Shown: piece after piece, positions 1 through 8,820 of the stretch
Numbering within the stretch: position 1 is the stretch's first letter
Layout of the letters: every line of letters begins with the position of its first letter
Assembly: GCA_965216135.1 (NCBI GenBank)
Contig: CBDCFL010000023.1
Location: forward strand, 434,001-498,000
DNA length: 64,000 nt
Source: CBDCFL01 sp965216135
GTDB taxonomy: Bacteria > Pseudomonadota > Alphaproteobacteria > Rhodobacterales > Rhodobacteraceae
Direction of reading: 5' to 3'
Program-made: the position numbers and the translations under genes
The notes under the pieces: generated by a model
Seen by the model: the letters and a program-made list of their open reading frames with translations, nothing else
Databases searched by the model: none
Told to the model about the DNA's origin: nothing

Positions 1-103
1 TGGGCAACCTTTCGGGTGGTAATTGCAAGCATGGCGCGTCCTTTCCCCGTTCCGTGCCGCAATGTCGGCAGGTCCATTGGCCGCTCATGACCTGATATTG
101 AGC
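1..103. other. Left edge, no gene called
   Basis: This is the stretch downstream of the paaX stop codon up to the window edge. I see no supported reading frame or RNA gene in it. Any neighbouring gene lies outside the window. Confidence 0.5.
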
Positions 104-961
104 CTAGCCCACCGCGCCGCGCCGCGCCAGCGCCGCGAGTCGGTGCTTTGTCGCCTCGGTATCTTTGGGCATGTAGCCGCCGGGTGCGAGGCAATGCTGG
201 GCAATATGGCTGTCTGCCGCGGCGCTGAGCGCGTGATAGAGATCGGCAAAAAGCGTCGACGCCGCATAACCGGCCCAGTCATCAGGCAGCGCCACGCGCG
301 GCAGACGCGGATCGGCCAAGAGCGCCAGACGATAATCGTGGACGAGCGCCAGCCGCAATGACAGGGCCTCTTGGCCGTTCGGATGGGCCTCCTGCGGTTT
401 GTTCAGATACGCATACTTTTCATTGACAGCGCGGTAGGCCGCTGCATGGGTTGGCAAATGCCAAATGCGGGTGGCAAGATCGCGAAATCCGTCAGATTTT
501 TCGCGTGGCATTGCGGCCAGCCATTGCGCCTCGACACCGACGGGGACCCCATGATCCGGGCCGAGCCAATTTCCGGTTCCGATTTTGGCAAACCCGGCGT
601 CAGACAGTCTGCTGGCCGATGTCTCTGCCGCGTCGAGCGCCACCAGCCAGCCTGTCGGATTAGTACCGGGTGGGGCAAAAATAACGGTACTGGCATCCAG
701 AAATTCCTGCCGGGCGTGCGGCGCAAGCCGATAAAAGCTGCGCCTGCCCAGCCGCTCACCTTGCAGCTGGCCCTTGGCAACAAGGCGCGAGACCGCAGTG
801 CGCACCAGCGATTCGTTGATCCCGATCTCAGCGCAAATCTCGATCAGCGTGCCCATCCACAGGCTGCCGCCGCGCGGCTCAACAACGTCACCGTAAATGG
901 TGACGATAAATGCCCCTGCGCGCGGTGGCTCCGGGCCAAGAATTTCGTCACGTCCGGTCAA
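104..961 (-). CDS. paaX: PaaX-family transcriptional repressor of phenylacetate genes
   Basis: The protein is 285 aa, matching the PaaX family, whose characterised members repress paa genes and are released by phenylacetyl-CoA. The N-terminal winged-helix region carries FIVTIYGDVVEPRGG (about residues 18-32) followed by NESLVRTAVSRL, a typical PaaX stretch; the remainder resembles the PaaX effector and C-terminal domains. The frame has no ATG near its 5' end, so a TTG at 961 is the assumed start. It is divergent from the thiolase-paaABCDE operon and separated from it by about 160 bp, which fits local control of that operon (inference). The family assignment is firm; the exact start is not. 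Confidence 0.9.
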   Translation of the reverse strand: MTGRDEILGPEPPRAGAFIVTIYGDVVEPRGGSLWMGTLIEICAEIGINESLVRTAVSRLVAKGQLQGERLGRRSFYRLAPHARQEFLDASTVIFAPPGTNPTGWLVALDAAETSASRLSDAGFAKIGTGNWLGPDHGVPVGVEAQWLAAMPREKSDGFRDLATRIWHLPTHAAAYRAVNEKYAYLNKPQEAHPNGQEALSLRLALVHDYRLALLADPRLPRVALPDDWAGYAASTLFADLYHALSAAADSHIAQHCLAPGGYMPKDTEATKHRLAALARRGAVG

Positions 962-1120
962 ATATTCATGCCCCTTTCATGTGACTCGCCGGGCGCACAT
1001 TCCGTGAATTCGACGAAATATGTAAATCTAATATCACAGTTTTCCAAATGTATCTGTGTATTCGTGATGCTTTCACTATATGATCAAGGCCAAATACGAA
1101 CAGGGAACCGGGTCACGCCG
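962..1120. promoter_or_regulatory. Divergent paaX / paa operon promoter region
   Basis: This is a 159-bp spacer between two divergent genes and is visibly more AT-rich than its surroundings. It must hold the promoters for paaX and for the degradation operon, and probably a PaaX operator. The half-sites GTGAATTCG (near 1002) and ATTCGTGAT (near 1060) are loosely related, but I cannot define an operator with confidence. Confidence 0.45.
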
Positions 1121-2326
1121 ATGGCAGAGGCTTTTATTTGCGATGCGACCCGAACGCCGATCGGGCGTTACGGCGGGGCCCTGGCGTCGGTGCGGACCGA
1201 TGATCTGGCGGCGTTGCCGATTGCCGCGCTAATCGATCGAAATCGCTCTGTAGATTGGGCCCAGGTCGAGGACGTGATATTGGGCGACGCCAATCAGGCC
1301 GGTGAGGACAACCGAAATGTCGCGCGCATGGCCGCGTTGCTGGCAGGTCTGCCGGTCGAAGTGCCCGGGACAACAATCAATCGCCTGTGCGGATCGGGGC
1401 TGGATGCCGTCGGCCAGGCAGGGCGCGCAATCCGAGCCGGAGACGCCGATATGATGATCGCGGGCGGGGTTGAAAGCATGAGCCGTGCGCCATTCGTGAT
1501 GCCCAAGGCCGAAGGCGCGTATTCGCGTGCCAGTACGGTTTTCGACACCACCCTCGGCTGGCGGTTCGTCAATCCGAAACTGGAAACTGCTTTCGGGATC
1601 GATGCGATGCCCCAGACCGCCGATAATGTTGCTGCCGAGTTCGGTATTGACCGCGCCGATCAAGACGCCTTCGCCGCTCGTTCGCAAGCGCGATGGGAGG
1701 CGGCGCACCGAGCTGGCATCTTTGCAGACGAGATCATACCGGTCACGATCGCGCAGCGAATAGGCGAGCCGATCATCGTCGATACCGATGAGCATCCGCG
1801 CCCCGGCACCGATGTTGCGAAACTCGCCAGCCTCAAAGGAATAAACGGCCCCGATCTGACAGTGACCGCCGGTAATGCCTCGGGCGTGAATGACGGAGCC
1901 GCAGCGCTGTTGATTGCCAGCGAGAAAGCCGCGAAAACCCACGGATTAGAACCTGTAACCCGGATAGTCGCGCTGGCGGCGGCCGGTGTGGAGCCGCGCG
2001 TGATGGGTGTGGGACCAGTGCCCGCAGTGCGCCGGGTGCTGGAACGCACGGGCCTGGCGCTGGACCAGATGGATGTGATCGAACTGAACGAAGCCTTTGC
2101 GGCACAAGCACTGGCGGTGTTGCGCGAGCTTGGCCTGGCCGACGACGCGCCCCATGTTAATGCCAACGGCGGTGCCATCGCGATGGGTCATCCGCTCGGC
2201 ATGTCGGGCGCGCGGCTGGCGCTGACGGCGAGTTATCAGTTACGCCGGACCGGCGGTCGATTTGCTCTTTGCACAATGTGCGTTGGCGTGGGTCAGGGGA
2301 TTGCACTGATTTTGGAACGGGTCTGA
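1121..2326 (+). CDS. paaJ: Acetyl-CoA acyltransferase (3-oxoadipyl-CoA / 3-oxo-5,6-dehydrosuberyl-CoA thiolase)
   Basis: This is a thiolase of 401 aa, the size of PaaJ and PcaF. It would cleave 3-oxoadipyl-CoA or 3-oxo-5,6-dehydrosuberyl-CoA to acetyl-CoA and a shortened acyl-CoA at the end of phenylacetate breakdown. Cys90 in RLCGSGLDA is the acyl-accepting cysteine; GGAIAMGHPLGMSG carries the catalytic His, and CTMCVGVGQG near the C-terminus holds the second Cys. The open frame extends far upstream (from 371), but the ATG at 1121 gives the family N-terminus (EAFICDATRTPIGRYGG), and the upstream part overlaps paaX antisense. It is first in the paa operon, 13 bp before paaA. PcaF is the alternative name, since sequence alone does not fully separate the two. 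Confidence 0.85.
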   Translation: MAEAFICDATRTPIGRYGGALASVRTDDLAALPIAALIDRNRSVDWAQVEDVILGDANQAGEDNRNVARMAALLAGLPVEVPGTTINRLCGSGLDAVGQAGRAIRAGDADMMIAGGVESMSRAPFVMPKAEGAYSRASTVFDTTLGWRFVNPKLETAFGIDAMPQTADNVAAEFGIDRADQDAFAARSQARWEAAHRAGIFADEIIPVTIAQRIGEPIIVDTDEHPRPGTDVAKLASLKGINGPDLTVTAGNASGVNDGAAALLIASEKAAKTHGLEPVTRIVALAAAGVEPRVMGVGPVPAVRRVLERTGLALDQMDVIELNEAFAAQALAVLRELGLADDAPHVNANGGAIAMGHPLGMSGARLALTASYQLRRTGGRFALCTMCVGVGQGIALILERV

Positions 2327-2339
2327 GGAGGCGACGCCT

Positions 2340-3329
2340 ATGTATGCCAAGATGGTGAAATCGACCGGCAAACTGAAAAGCCGCGACGAGATGAGCGCCG
2401 AAGAGGCCACATTTCAGGACCGCATCGATGCCGATGAAAAGATCGAGCCACAAGACTGGATGCCGGACGGTTACCGCAATACGCTGATCCGCCAGATTGG
2501 CCAGCACGCACATTCCGAGATCGTTGGCCAATTGCCCGAGGCCAACTGGATCACCCGAGCGCCGACGCTGGAGCGAAAGGCGATCCTGTTGGCCAAGGTG
2601 CAGGACGAGGCGGGCCATGGGCTCTACCTTTATTGCGCTGCCGAGACGCTTGGGGTCAGCCGCGATGATCTGACCGAACAGCTCTTGTCCGGCCGCATGA
2701 AATATTCGTCGATCTTCAATTATCCCACGCTGACCTGGGCCGACATTGGTGCGGTCGGATGGCTGGTCGATGGCGCGGCGATCATGAACCAGGTGCCGTT
2801 GCAGCGCACCAGCTATGGCCCCTATGCGCGGGCCATGGTCCGTATTTGCAAAGAGGAATCATTCCACCAGCGCCAGGGCTTTGCCATCATGATGAAGATG
2901 GCGTCGGGCACCGACGCGCAGCGGGAGATGGCGCAGGATGCGCTGAACCGATTTTGGGGTCCGGCGCTGATGATGTTCGGGCCATCGGATGGCGAAAGTG
3001 TTCACTCGGCGCAGTCGATGGCGTGGAAGATCAAGATCAATTCAAACGACGAGCTAAGACAGAAATTTGTCGATCAGACCGCGCCACAGGCCGCGTTCCT
3101 TGGGCTGACCATTCCCGACCCGGACCTGAAATGGAACGAGGAAAAAGGCGGCTGGGATTTTTCCGAACCCGACTGGGAAGAGTTCTTTGACGTGCTCAAC
3201 GGCAACGGCCCCTGCAACGCCGAGCGTCTGGAAGCACGGCGCAAGGCCTGGGCCGATGGCGAATGGTTCCGCGACGGGTTGGTTGCCCATGCCGACAAAC
3301 AAGCCGCACGGCACGCGGCAGCGGAGTAG
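2340..3329 (+). CDS. paaA: 1,2-phenylacetyl-CoA epoxidase, catalytic subunit A
   Basis: This is the catalytic di-iron subunit of the multicomponent PaaABCE monooxygenase, which makes ring-1,2-epoxyphenylacetyl-CoA. It is 329 aa, the normal PaaA size. Ferritin-like iron-ligand motifs are visible as QDEAGHGLYLY and CKEESFHQRQGF (ExxH type). The start at 2340 has a GAGGAG ribosome site that overlaps the thiolase stop; an internal ATG at 2352 is possible. It is followed after 5 bp by paaB, in the usual paaABCDE order. Confidence 0.96.
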   Translation: MYAKMVKSTGKLKSRDEMSAEEATFQDRIDADEKIEPQDWMPDGYRNTLIRQIGQHAHSEIVGQLPEANWITRAPTLERKAILLAKVQDEAGHGLYLYCAAETLGVSRDDLTEQLLSGRMKYSSIFNYPTLTWADIGAVGWLVDGAAIMNQVPLQRTSYGPYARAMVRICKEESFHQRQGFAIMMKMASGTDAQREMAQDALNRFWGPALMMFGPSDGESVHSAQSMAWKIKINSNDELRQKFVDQTAPQAAFLGLTIPDPDLKWNEEKGGWDFSEPDWEEFFDVLNGNGPCNAERLEARRKAWADGEWFRDGLVAHADKQAARHAAAE

Positions 3330-3334
3330 CAGAC

Positions 3335-3619
3335 ATGAGCAAGGAATGGCCCCTTTGGGAAGTGTTCATCCGCGGCCAGCATGGGCTGAGCCACCGGCAT
3401 GTGGGTTCGCTGCACGCACCGGATGCGGAAATGGCGATCAAGAACGCCCGCGATGTCTATACGCGGCGCAACGAGGGCGTCAGCATCTGGGTCGTCGGTT
3501 CCGCCATGATCACCGCCAGCGCGCCCAGCGACAAGGGCCCGTATTACGAGCCGTCGCAGTCGAAAATTTACCGCCACCCGACATTTTACGACATCCCTGA
3601 CGACGTCGGTCATATGTGA
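3335..3619 (+). CDS. paaB: 1,2-phenylacetyl-CoA epoxidase subunit B
   Basis: This small, 94-aa PaaB subunit is a non-catalytic component needed for a working PaaABCE epoxidase. It begins MSKEWPLWEVFIRG and contains the family-typical LSHRHVGSLHAPDAEMA and RRNEGVSIWVV segments. I chose the ATG at 3335, 5 bp after paaA; the frame is open further upstream inside paaA, but that is overlap. Its stop codon overlaps the paaC start, which indicates translational coupling. Confidence 0.95.
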   Translation: MSKEWPLWEVFIRGQHGLSHRHVGSLHAPDAEMAIKNARDVYTRRNEGVSIWVVGSAMITASAPSDKGPYYEPSQSKIYRHPTFYDIPDDVGHM

Positions 3620-4362
3620 TGTCCGCGCCCTTTGAGCTTTGTCTGAGGATGGGCGATACGACCCTGATCCTTGGCCACCGGGTCAGCGAATGGTGTGGCC
3701 TTGCGCCGGTCGCAGAAGAGGATATTGCGCTGGCAAATACTGCGCTGGACCTGATCGGCCAGGCGACGATGTGGCTGGCGGGCGAGGTTGAGGGCAAGGG
3801 GCGCACCGCCGATGATCTGGCCTATCTACGCGACGCCAGCGGGTTTCGGAACCTGCTGTTGGCCGAACGCCCGAACGGCGATTTCGGGCAGACGCTTATG
3901 CGGCAGTTTCTGTTCGACAACTGGCATATGGGCATGTTGACAGCGCTTGAGGCGTCCGCCGAGCCGCGCGTTGCGGCGATTGCCGCCAAGGCGGTGCGCG
4001 AAGTGACCTATCACTTGGACCGCTCATCTGATCTGGTCATCCGGCTGGGCGATGGAACCGAGCAAAGCCGTGCCCGGATGCAGCACGCATTGGATGGCTT
4101 GTGGGCCTGGGCGGGCGAGGGATTTGCGGGTGACGAGGTCGATGCCGAACTGGCCGCCGCGAGGCTGGCCCCCGACCCGGCCAGCCTGAAACCGCAATGG
4201 GATGCGCGCGTCCGCGCGACGCTGGCCGAGGCGACGCTGAGCCCGCCGGACAGTGCCTGTGTGCATCGGGGCGGCAAGTGGGGACGGCATACCGAACATC
4301 TGGGCCATCTGCTGGCGGACATGCAGTTTCTGCAACGGGCCTATCCGGGGGCAAGCTGGTGA
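3619..4362 (+). CDS. paaC: 1,2-phenylacetyl-CoA epoxidase subunit C
   Basis: PaaC is the structural, ferritin-fold partner of PaaA in the epoxidase core. At 247 aa it matches the family. LRMGDTTLILGHRVSEWCG near the start and NWHMGMLTALEAS are PaaC-like. The start is either the ATG at 3619, which shares one base with the paaB TGA, or a GTG at 3616 directly before it. Its end overlaps the GTG start of paaD by four bases (GTGA). Confidence 0.94.
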   Translation: MSAPFELCLRMGDTTLILGHRVSEWCGLAPVAEEDIALANTALDLIGQATMWLAGEVEGKGRTADDLAYLRDASGFRNLLLAERPNGDFGQTLMRQFLFDNWHMGMLTALEASAEPRVAAIAAKAVREVTYHLDRSSDLVIRLGDGTEQSRARMQHALDGLWAWAGEGFAGDEVDAELAAARLAPDPASLKPQWDARVRATLAEATLSPPDSACVHRGGKWGRHTEHLGHLLADMQFLQRAYPGASW

Positions 4363-4889
4363 GATCACAAAGATCATTGCGTCCCGGCCACGGCGCCTCG
4401 CATCTGGAAACGGAGGCCCCGGATCAAGTCCGGGGCGGGAGCGAAGCACAGGTCTGGGACTGGCTGGCCGAAGTGTCGGACCCCGAAATCCCGGTTATAT
4501 CTGTGGTTGATCTGGGCATCGTGCGGGATGTAGCGCGCAAAGACGCCAAGGTAATGGTGACATTGACACCCACTTATTCCGGCTGTCCGGCCACCGCGGT
4601 AATCGAGATGGATGTCGCCGCAAAGCTCCGCGAGAAGGGTCTTGACGACTTTGAGATCCAGCGCAGGATCAGCCCGCCCTGGACAACCGCCTGGATCAGC
4701 GAGACCGGGCGCAAAAAGCTGGAAGACTTCGGCATCGCCCCGCCGCGCGCAGCCGGTGGTCCGGCGCGGTGCCCGCAATGCGGCAGCAACGATCTGGAAA
4801 AGATCAGCCAGTTCGGCTCGACTCCTTGCAAAGCACAATGGCGCTGCCGGTCCTGCCGCGAACCGTTCGACTATTTCAAGTGCATCTGA
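4359..4889 (+). CDS. paaD: PaaD, iron-sulfur carrier-like maturation factor of the phenylacetyl-CoA epoxidase
   Basis: The protein is 176 aa. It has a MIP18/DUF59 domain (from about residue 33: DWLAEVSDPEIPVISVVDLG) and a C-terminal cysteine-rich metal site (CPQCGSNDL ... CRSCREPFDYFKCI). PaaD is thought to help assemble the Fe-S or iron site of the epoxidase system. The GTG at 4359 is the best start, because it overlaps the paaC stop and longer versions run deep into paaC. The first 30 or so residues before the conserved domain are unusual and contain a palindromic repeat (4417-4435) read in frame as PDQVRG. Confidence 0.92.
   Translation: MRSQRSLRPGHGASHLETEAPDQVRGGSEAQVWDWLAEVSDPEIPVISVVDLGIVRDVARKDAKVMVTLTPTYSGCPATAVIEMDVAAKLREKGLDDFEIQRRISPPWTTAWISETGRKKLEDFGIAPPRAAGGPARCPQCGSNDLEKISQFGSTPCKAQWRCRSCREPFDYFKCI
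4417..4435. repeat. 19-bp palindromic repeat inside the 5' end of paaD
   Basis: CCCCGGATCAAGTCCGGGG is an interrupted palindrome with 7-bp arms (CCCCGGA / TCCGGGG). Sequences of this form are common dispersed repeats in many alphaproteobacterial genomes (recalled, not searched here). It lies in frame between the paaD start codon and the first conserved residues. Confidence 0.7.
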
Positions 4890-4897
4890 GGGCAGTC

Positions 4898-5968
4898 ATG
4901 GCCAGATTTCATCGCCTGGAAGTCACCGATGTGCGAGCTGAAACCCGTGATGCGGTGGTTGTAACGCTAAAGCCACAAGACGGCGATAGCCAAGCTTTCA
5001 CCTTTACCCAGGGCCAATATCTGACCTTTCGGCGCGAGATCGACGGACAGGAGCTGCGCCGGTCCTATTCGATCTGCGCCGGGCTGGACGAGGGCGCATT
5101 GCGGGTCGGCATAAAACGGGTCGCTGGCGGGGCGTTCTCAAACTGGGCCAATGACGATCTGGCCCCCGGCCAAGTAATCGAGGCGATGCCGCCGATGGGC
5201 CGATTCGCGCTGCCGTTGCGGCCCGACCAGAACCGCCACTATCTGGGCTTCGCCGGAGGCTCGGACATTACTCCGGTCCTGTCGATCATCAAAACCACCC
5301 TGGCGCGCGAACCGGCCAGCCAGTTCACGCTGATCTATGCCAACCGGGCGGTGTCGACGATCATGTTCCGCGACGAGCTGGAGGACAACAAGAACACCTA
5401 TATCGACCGCTTTTCCATCATTCACATCCTCGAAACAGAGGGCCAGGAGATCGACTTGTTTACCGGCTTGATCACCGCTGAAAAGCTGGCGTTGCTCTTC
5501 CGGCACTGGATCGACATAGAAAGCGTTGACGCGGCTTTTATCTGCGGGCCAGAGCCGATGATGCTGACCATCGCCAAGGGCCTGCGCGAACACGGGCTGC
5601 CTGATGAGGCGATCAAGTTTGAGCTTTTCGCCAGTGGCCAGCCGGGCCGCGTCAAGCGACAAGTAAAAACCAAAGGCAACTCCACTGGCAAAGGCCACGA
5701 GGCGGTGGTGACGCTGGATGGTGCTACGCGGGTCGTGGTGATGGAACCCGGCCAAAGCCTGCTTGATGCTGCATTGGCCGCCGATCTCGACGCGCCCTAT
5801 GCGTGCAAGGCCGGGGTCTGCTCGACCTGCCGTGCCAGGGTGCTGGAAGGTGAAACTGAGATGCATGTGAACCACGCGCTGGAAGATTACGAGGTCAGGG
5901 CGGGCTATGTACTCACCTGCCAATGCCACCCCCTCAGCAATCGGATGGTAGTGACGTACGATGAGTAG
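4898..5968 (+). CDS. paaE: 1,2-phenylacetyl-CoA epoxidase reductase subunit
   Basis: PaaE passes electrons from NADPH through FAD and a 2Fe-2S cluster to the PaaA di-iron site. It is 356 aa, the normal length. Domains in order are an FAD-binding ferredoxin-reductase fold (LRRSYSICAG near residue 55), an NAD(P)-binding domain (FAGGSDITPVLSI) and a C-terminal plant-type ferredoxin with CKAGVCSTCRARV plus a later LTCQC. The ATG at 4898 follows paaD by 8 bp; the frame is open upstream but overlaps paaD. Confidence 0.96.
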   Translation: MARFHRLEVTDVRAETRDAVVVTLKPQDGDSQAFTFTQGQYLTFRREIDGQELRRSYSICAGLDEGALRVGIKRVAGGAFSNWANDDLAPGQVIEAMPPMGRFALPLRPDQNRHYLGFAGGSDITPVLSIIKTTLAREPASQFTLIYANRAVSTIMFRDELEDNKNTYIDRFSIIHILETEGQEIDLFTGLITAEKLALLFRHWIDIESVDAAFICGPEPMMLTIAKGLREHGLPDEAIKFELFASGQPGRVKRQVKTKGNSTGKGHEAVVTLDGATRVVVMEPGQSLLDAALAADLDAPYACKAGVCSTCRARVLEGETEMHVNHALEDYEVRAGYVLTCQCHPLSNRMVVTYDE

Positions 5969-6004
5969 GCCGCAAAACTTGTCGGACCTGCAAGGACGAC
6001 CCGA

Positions 6005-6751
6005 ATGGATGACATGACACTTACAGATTACCTCGCCCAGGGTGGCCAGCTCACCGCGCCGGGCAATGTGCCGCCGCGTTACAGGGGTGAACTGATGCGC
6101 CTGATGGCTTCATTCGTGGACAGCGAGCTGGCGGGATCGGCAGGGTTTGCCGATGTTATCAACGACGCACCTGGTATTGCGGCGCGGATAGCCGCGGCGC
6201 AGATTGTGGCCGAAAAGACCGCCCATGCGGGCCATGTTCTGGAAATCATGGGCGAGTTCGGGGCCGATACCGACCGCTATGCGGTGCATCAGCCGTGGGA
6301 CGCCCGCGTCGGGCGCGACGCCGATCTTGGACAGACCCGTCATGGGCACGACATGCGCCTGTCAGTCTTTCACTACCCGCTGCAGGGATGGGCCGACGCG
6401 GTGGTTCTGAACGTGCTGATGGGTCTGGCAACGGTCGTTCAGCTAAGCGAGCTCGTCCGCATATCCTATGCGCCGCTGGCCGAAACCTTTCGCGAGATCG
6501 CCCCGCGCGAGGCGCGTCATGCGCAGCTGGGCCAGGAAGGATTGAAGCCGATTGTCGCGGCGGACCAGGACGCGGTTCAGTCGTCGGTCACGTACTGGCA
6601 CCCGAAAGTGGCCGAGACGTTCGGCAAAGAGGCATCCGAGCGCTTTGAGCGATTGCAAAAGCTGGGGCTGCGGCACCGGAGGAACGAAGAGCTGTTGGCA
6701 GAGTGGCAGGACAAAGTGGCCGAAACACTGGGGCCGTTTGGCCTTATCTAA
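6005..6751 (+). CDS. PaaA/PaaC-related ferritin-like protein of the paa operon
   Basis: This 248-aa protein resembles the phenylacetic acid catabolic family (PaaA/PaaC ferritin-like fold) but is distinct from both. Possible metal-ligand motifs are EKTAHAGH (about residues 73-80) and REARHAQLG (ExxH, about residues 173-181), so a di-iron site may be partly kept. It sits between paaE and paaZ, 36 bp after paaE and 13 bp before paaZ, clearly in the operon. E. coli has no such gene in its paa cluster. Possible roles are an alternative oxygenase subunit or an assembly factor; the sequence does not decide between them. Confidence 0.8.
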   Translation: MDDMTLTDYLAQGGQLTAPGNVPPRYRGELMRLMASFVDSELAGSAGFADVINDAPGIAARIAAAQIVAEKTAHAGHVLEIMGEFGADTDRYAVHQPWDARVGRDADLGQTRHGHDMRLSVFHYPLQGWADAVVLNVLMGLATVVQLSELVRISYAPLAETFREIAPREARHAQLGQEGLKPIVAADQDAVQSSVTYWHPKVAETFGKEASERFERLQKLGLRHRRNEELLAEWQDKVAETLGPFGLI

Positions 6752-6764
6752 GAGGAAAACCGAA

Positions 6765-8802
6765 ATGCTGGACGCAGGCGCGCCGCGCAGGCTGGAAAGT
6801 TTTGTCAATGGTGAATGGCAGGCCGGTCAAGGCGACGGCCAGCCATTGCTGGATGCGGCCACCGGCGCGGTCCACGCACACGTGGGTTCGCAAGGGCTGG
6901 ATTTTGCCGGCGTGCTGGAATTCGCGCATGACAGGGGCGCGGCGCTGCGGGCGATGACGATCCACGAGCGCGCGCAGATGCTGAAGGATCTGGCGCTCTA
7001 CCTCAATGGGCACAAAGACGCACTATATGTCGAAAGTTTTCGCACCGGCGCGACCATGGCCGACAGCCAGATCGACATCGACGGCGGCATCGCCACGCTG
7101 TTTGCCTATTCCTCAAAGGGTCGCCGTGAATTGCCGAACACAGCCGTAATGATTGAGGGCGATGTCGAGCCGCTGTCGCGTGACAATTCTTTTTTCGGGC
7201 AACACATCCTGACCCCTCTGCGCGGTGCCGCCATCCATCTCAATGCATTCAACTTTCCGGTCTGGGGGATGCTGGAAAAACTGGTGCCGACCTGGCTGGC
7301 GGGGATGCCGGCAATTGTCAAACCGGCCAGCCAGACCGCCTATCTGAGCGAACTGGCGGTGCGGCACATGGCCGAAAGCGGAATTCTTCCGGCAGGCGCA
7401 TTGCAACTGATCTGCGGCGGCGTCGGCGATTTGCTTGCCCATGTAACCGGGCAGGATGTGGTCACATTCACCGGGTCGGCCAGTACCGGCCGGATGTTGA
7501 AAACCACCCCCGCGATCGTCGCCAATTCCACCCGGTTCACGATGGAGGCCGACAGCCTGAACTGCTCGATACTCGGCCCGGACGCCGGGGCGGGAACGGT
7601 GGAGTTTGATCTTTTCGTGGCCGAGGTTGCGCGCGAGATGACGACCAAGGCCGGTCAGAAATGCACCGCCATTCGCCGGGTGATAGTGCCGCGTCAGCAT
7701 ATCGATGCGGTGGCCGGCGCACTTGGCTCGCGGCTGGAAAACACCGCAGTTGGGCTGCCGCAAGCCGAAACAACGCGCATGGGCGCGCTGGCATCGTTGC
7801 ATCAACGCAAGGAAGTGCGCGCACGCATCGTTGCGATGCGGGTCGATGCCGAGATTGTGTCGGGCGATCCCGATGATGTGCGCCTGACAAACGGCGACGC
7901 GCAGGCGGGCGCGTATCTGAACCCGGTGCTACTGCATTGTGCCAGACCATTTGAGGCGACGGCTGTCCACGATGTTGAGGCGGGTCGCAACGTTGATGCC
8001 CTATGACCAGATCGAAGATGCGGTGGCCCTGGCCGCATCCGGAAAGGGTTCGCTGGTGGCCTCTGTGTTTACCAATGACCCAAGCGTCGCCAGAACGGCG
8101 GTGCTGGGCCTTGCGCCGCATCATGGCCGGGTGTTGATCGGAAACCGGGCCAGTGCAAACTCATCAACCGGCCACGGCTCACCCTTGCCGGGGCTGGTCC
8201 ACGGCGGCCCGGGACGCGCCGGAGGTGGCGAAGAGATGGGCGGCACCCGCGGCATGAAACACTACATGCAGCGCACCGCCGTCCAGGGCGCGCCGCGGCT
8301 TTTGTCGGCAGTTACCGGGCGCTGGGTCGAAGGCGCGGGAGCATCCGACACAAAAACCCATCCTTTCCGCAAGTCATTGAAAGATTTACAGATCGGCGAC
8401 CAGATCACCAGCCCAAGTCGCGAAATTTCCCTTGCGGACATTGAACATTTTGCCGAATTTACGGGCGACAATTTCTATGCGCATATGGATCAGGATGCCG
8501 CCGCGGCCAATCCGTATTTCGACGGCCGCGTCGCGCATGGATACCTGATCGTCAGCTTTGCTGCGGGTCTTTTCGTCGATCCCTCGCCCGGTCCGGTGCT
8601 GGCCAATTACGGGGTCGACAACCTGCGGTTCCTAACGCCGGTCTATCCCGGCGATAAACTGCGGGTGCGGCTGACCGCCAAAGAGATCAACCCCCGCATC
8701 GGCGCCGATCACGGCGAAGTCCGCTGGGACGCGCAGGTCACCAATCAGGCGGGTGAGATCGTGGCGCAATATGACGTGCTGACGATGGTGGCTAAGGGGT
8801 AG
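6765..8802 (+). pseudogene. paaZ: paaZ, bifunctional oxepin-CoA hydrolase / 3-oxo-5,6-dehydrosuberyl-CoA semialdehyde dehydrogenase, frameshifted
   Basis: PaaZ opens oxepin-CoA with its C-terminal MaoC-like hydratase and oxidises the resulting aldehyde with its N-terminal aldehyde dehydrogenase. Both domains are recognisable. The dehydrogenase has the catalytic Glu in FTMEADSLN and Cys in KAGQKCTAIRR; the hydratase has FAEFTGDNFYAHMD with its Asp and His. The frame breaks at about 7983: VHDVEA is followed directly by VATLMPYD, where the family has an intervening Phe-Gly-Pro. An 8-bp deletion explains this, and adding 8 bp back gives 681 codons, the length of E. coli PaaZ. As read, the first part stops at 8006 and would lack the hydratase. 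A sequencing or assembly error is the alternative. Confidence 0.9.
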
Positions 8803-8820
8803 CGCGGCGCGGATTATTGT

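Noticed and set aside
371..1120. Long upstream extension of the thiolase reading frame (651 aa in total)
   Set aside because: The extension lies antisense to paaX and has no thiolase similarity; the conserved N-terminus begins at 1121.
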